From the NCBI RefSeq assembly GCF_020178975.1, contig NZ_JAHXBU010000092.1, positions 372,001 through 436,000 on the forward strand: 64,000 nt of DNA, given 5' to 3'. Under the pieces are notes generated by a model. That model was not told the origin of the DNA, did no database searches, and was given only the letters and a program-made list of their open reading frames with translations. The position numbers and the translations under genes are program-made. Below, piece by piece: positions 63,209 through 64,000 of this stretch. How positions within the stretch are numbered: position 1 is the first letter of the stretch; every line of letters begins with the position of its first letter. This stretch comes from Cesiribacter sp. SM1. GTDB lineage: Bacteria > Bacteroidota > Bacteroidia > Cytophagales > Cyclobacteriaceae.

Positions 63209-64000
63209 CTACTTCACCACTGTTTCTTTTAAGCTTAGGAACAGAACTCCTAACACATATACAAATATCACACTTAGCAGGACTTTCACAATTCCACTAA
63301 AGGCTGTATCCAAATCCGGACCGCTGCTAAAGCTATGCCGGGGCTCTTTTTCGTAATCGGCATGTGTGAAAGCTACCTGCTTAAAGAGATAGGGGTAATA
63401 GAACTCCCGCAGGGAATCGTGGTAATGACTGGCACTTTGCATAAAAGCCAGGTGTGCGGGCAAATCTGTACCCGCAAGAGCATTAAAAATGCCCTGTACA
63501 TTTACCGGTACCGACATTACATTGAGCCGATCGACCAGCTCATGCCTTGCCAGCAGCCCCCCCTGGTACTGCCGGGCCAGGTCTTCCACGGCTACATCGC
63601 CCAGGTGATGGAAAGCATAGTACCAGCGCCAGGCGAATCTTCCCTCTATTTCGGTGGTATCCCGCCACTGCGGATAGCGTGCATAGAAGCGCTCCATGGT
63701 TTCCTGCTTGGGCTTGTCCCAGCCTGCATGCACTTCTTCGCGCTGCTCAATTGTAAGGGCCAGTGCCTGCGGCACGGGCTGCTTTACAGCTACGTAAACA
63801 TTGAGCAGGGCCGGAATCACCACAGTGAGTAACAGCCAAAGCCCCAGCAGTGTAACGGCATTAAAAGCAGAGTTTTGCTGCATGGCTGCCACGCCAAATG
63901 CCAGCCCAAACCAGAAAAGGCAATACAGCACTACCACGCCTAACCAAAGTGCAATACGCACATCGGGCACAACCCCAGCCCACAGCATGGCGATAAGGGA
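63209..64000 (-). CDS. DUF3526 ABC-2 type permease (5' end outside window)
   Basis: The minus frame is open from 64000 to the stop at 63209, with its start beyond the window. The visible 264 residues have two N-terminal helices (LGVVVLYCLFWFGLAFGVAAM, and VTLLGLWLLLTVVIPALLNVY). A large extracytoplasmic domain with DKPKQETMERFYARYPQW and WRWYYAFHHLGDVAVEDL follows, then a last helix (LLSVIFVYVLGVLFLSL). This is the DUF3526/ABC-2 permease type, which pairs with an ATPase in exporters of unknown cargo, often with a TonB-dependent receptor. Partners are probably beyond the edge. Confidence 0.8.
   Translation of the reverse strand, partial: SLIAMLWAGVVPDVRIALWLGVVVLYCLFWFGLAFGVAAMQQNSAFNAVTLLGLWLLLTVVIPALLNVYVAVKQPVPQALALTIEQREEVHAGWDKPKQETMERFYARYPQWRDTTEIEGRFAWRWYYAFHHLGDVAVEDLARQYQGGLLARHELVDRLNVMSVPVNVQGIFNALAGTDLPAHLAFMQSASHYHDSLREFYYPYLFKQVAFTHADYEKEPRHSFSSGPDLDTAFSGIVKVLLSVIFVYVLGVLFLSLKETVVK

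Noticed and set aside
1-64000. tRNA, rRNA, tmRNA or CRISPR arrays
   Set aside because: No cloverleaf with TTCGANNC arm, no conserved rRNA stretches and no regularly spaced identical repeats with unique spacers were seen on reading both strands.

Overview
The window is a 64 kb chromosomal segment of a Bacteroidota bacterium, most likely of the order Cytophagales. The family content points there: DUF4270 lipoprotein, kelch lipoprotein, LytS/LytTR pair, CarboxypepD_reg-like protein, single-domain response regulators, FadL-like barrel and type I/II signal peptides. So do the weak Shine-Dalgarno sequences and a few TAnnTTTG-type promoter elements. Genus assignment is not possible from the sequence alone. 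I see no rRNA, tRNA, CRISPR array, intact transposase or prophage.

Layout. 0-9.7 kb: a partial dTDP-rhamnose-epimerase-like gene, two SDR oxidoreductases, an ABC exporter, a PAPS-type sulfotransferase, DinB-like and MATE proteins, and an orphan TOBE-type ABC ATPase. 9.8-19.4 kb: a PoxB/acetolactate-synthase-like TPP enzyme, a decayed TIGR02588-like gene, an Ig-like secreted protein, a response regulator, a low-GC secreted protein, a divergent ZIP-like membrane protein and several small hypothetical genes separated by hairpins. 19.6-26.7 kb: a circularly permuted ATP-grasp plus alpha-E pair, an S66 peptidase, a cluster of tandem mini-hairpins, a CheB-like gene with an in-frame amber codon, DUF389 and a small membrane protein. 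26.7-33.5 kb: a nitrite-respiration cluster: membrane-anchored cytochrome c, NsrR-like Rrf2 regulator, broken DUF2249 gene, nirK with fused cytochrome c, nirV, SCO and HPP. A fragment of a type IIG restriction-modification protein sits inside it.

33.5-45.1 kb: ClC channel, heme A synthase, EF-hand lipoprotein with dipeptide repeats, an OmpR-type two-component system flanked by two PepSY-like proteins (one fused to an SdiA-regulated domain), PAP2 phosphatase, and a copper module (16-Cys four-helix protein plus HMA-AraC regulator). 45.6-56.5 kb: a DUF4270-kelch-LytS-LytTR operon divergent from a TolC-MacA-MacB-FtsX-barrel-pseudoreceiver operon. 56.6-64 kb: a CarboxypepD_reg protein, a five-PAS histidine kinase overlapping a receiver-only regulator, a bacteriophytochrome kinase, a possible MITE and a partial DUF3526 ABC-2 permease.

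How the genes may work together. The nitrite cluster is coherent: NsrR-like sensing of NO, NirK activity, SCO copper delivery, NirV, and a putative nitrite-permeable HPP protein. Three FNR-like sites with the core TGA(T/C)-N4-ATCA lie 84-87 nt before three start codons (the small membrane protein, nirK and the OmpR-type regulator), which suggests a common oxygen/NO regulon. The two kinases at 57.7 and 60.8 kb lack receivers and flank one receiver, suggesting a shared light/PAS phosphorelay. The most unusual observations are the regulatory-site spacing, the compensated mini-hairpin array, the domesticated or decaying type IIG fragment, and three independently broken genes (TIGR02588-like, CheB-like, DUF2249).
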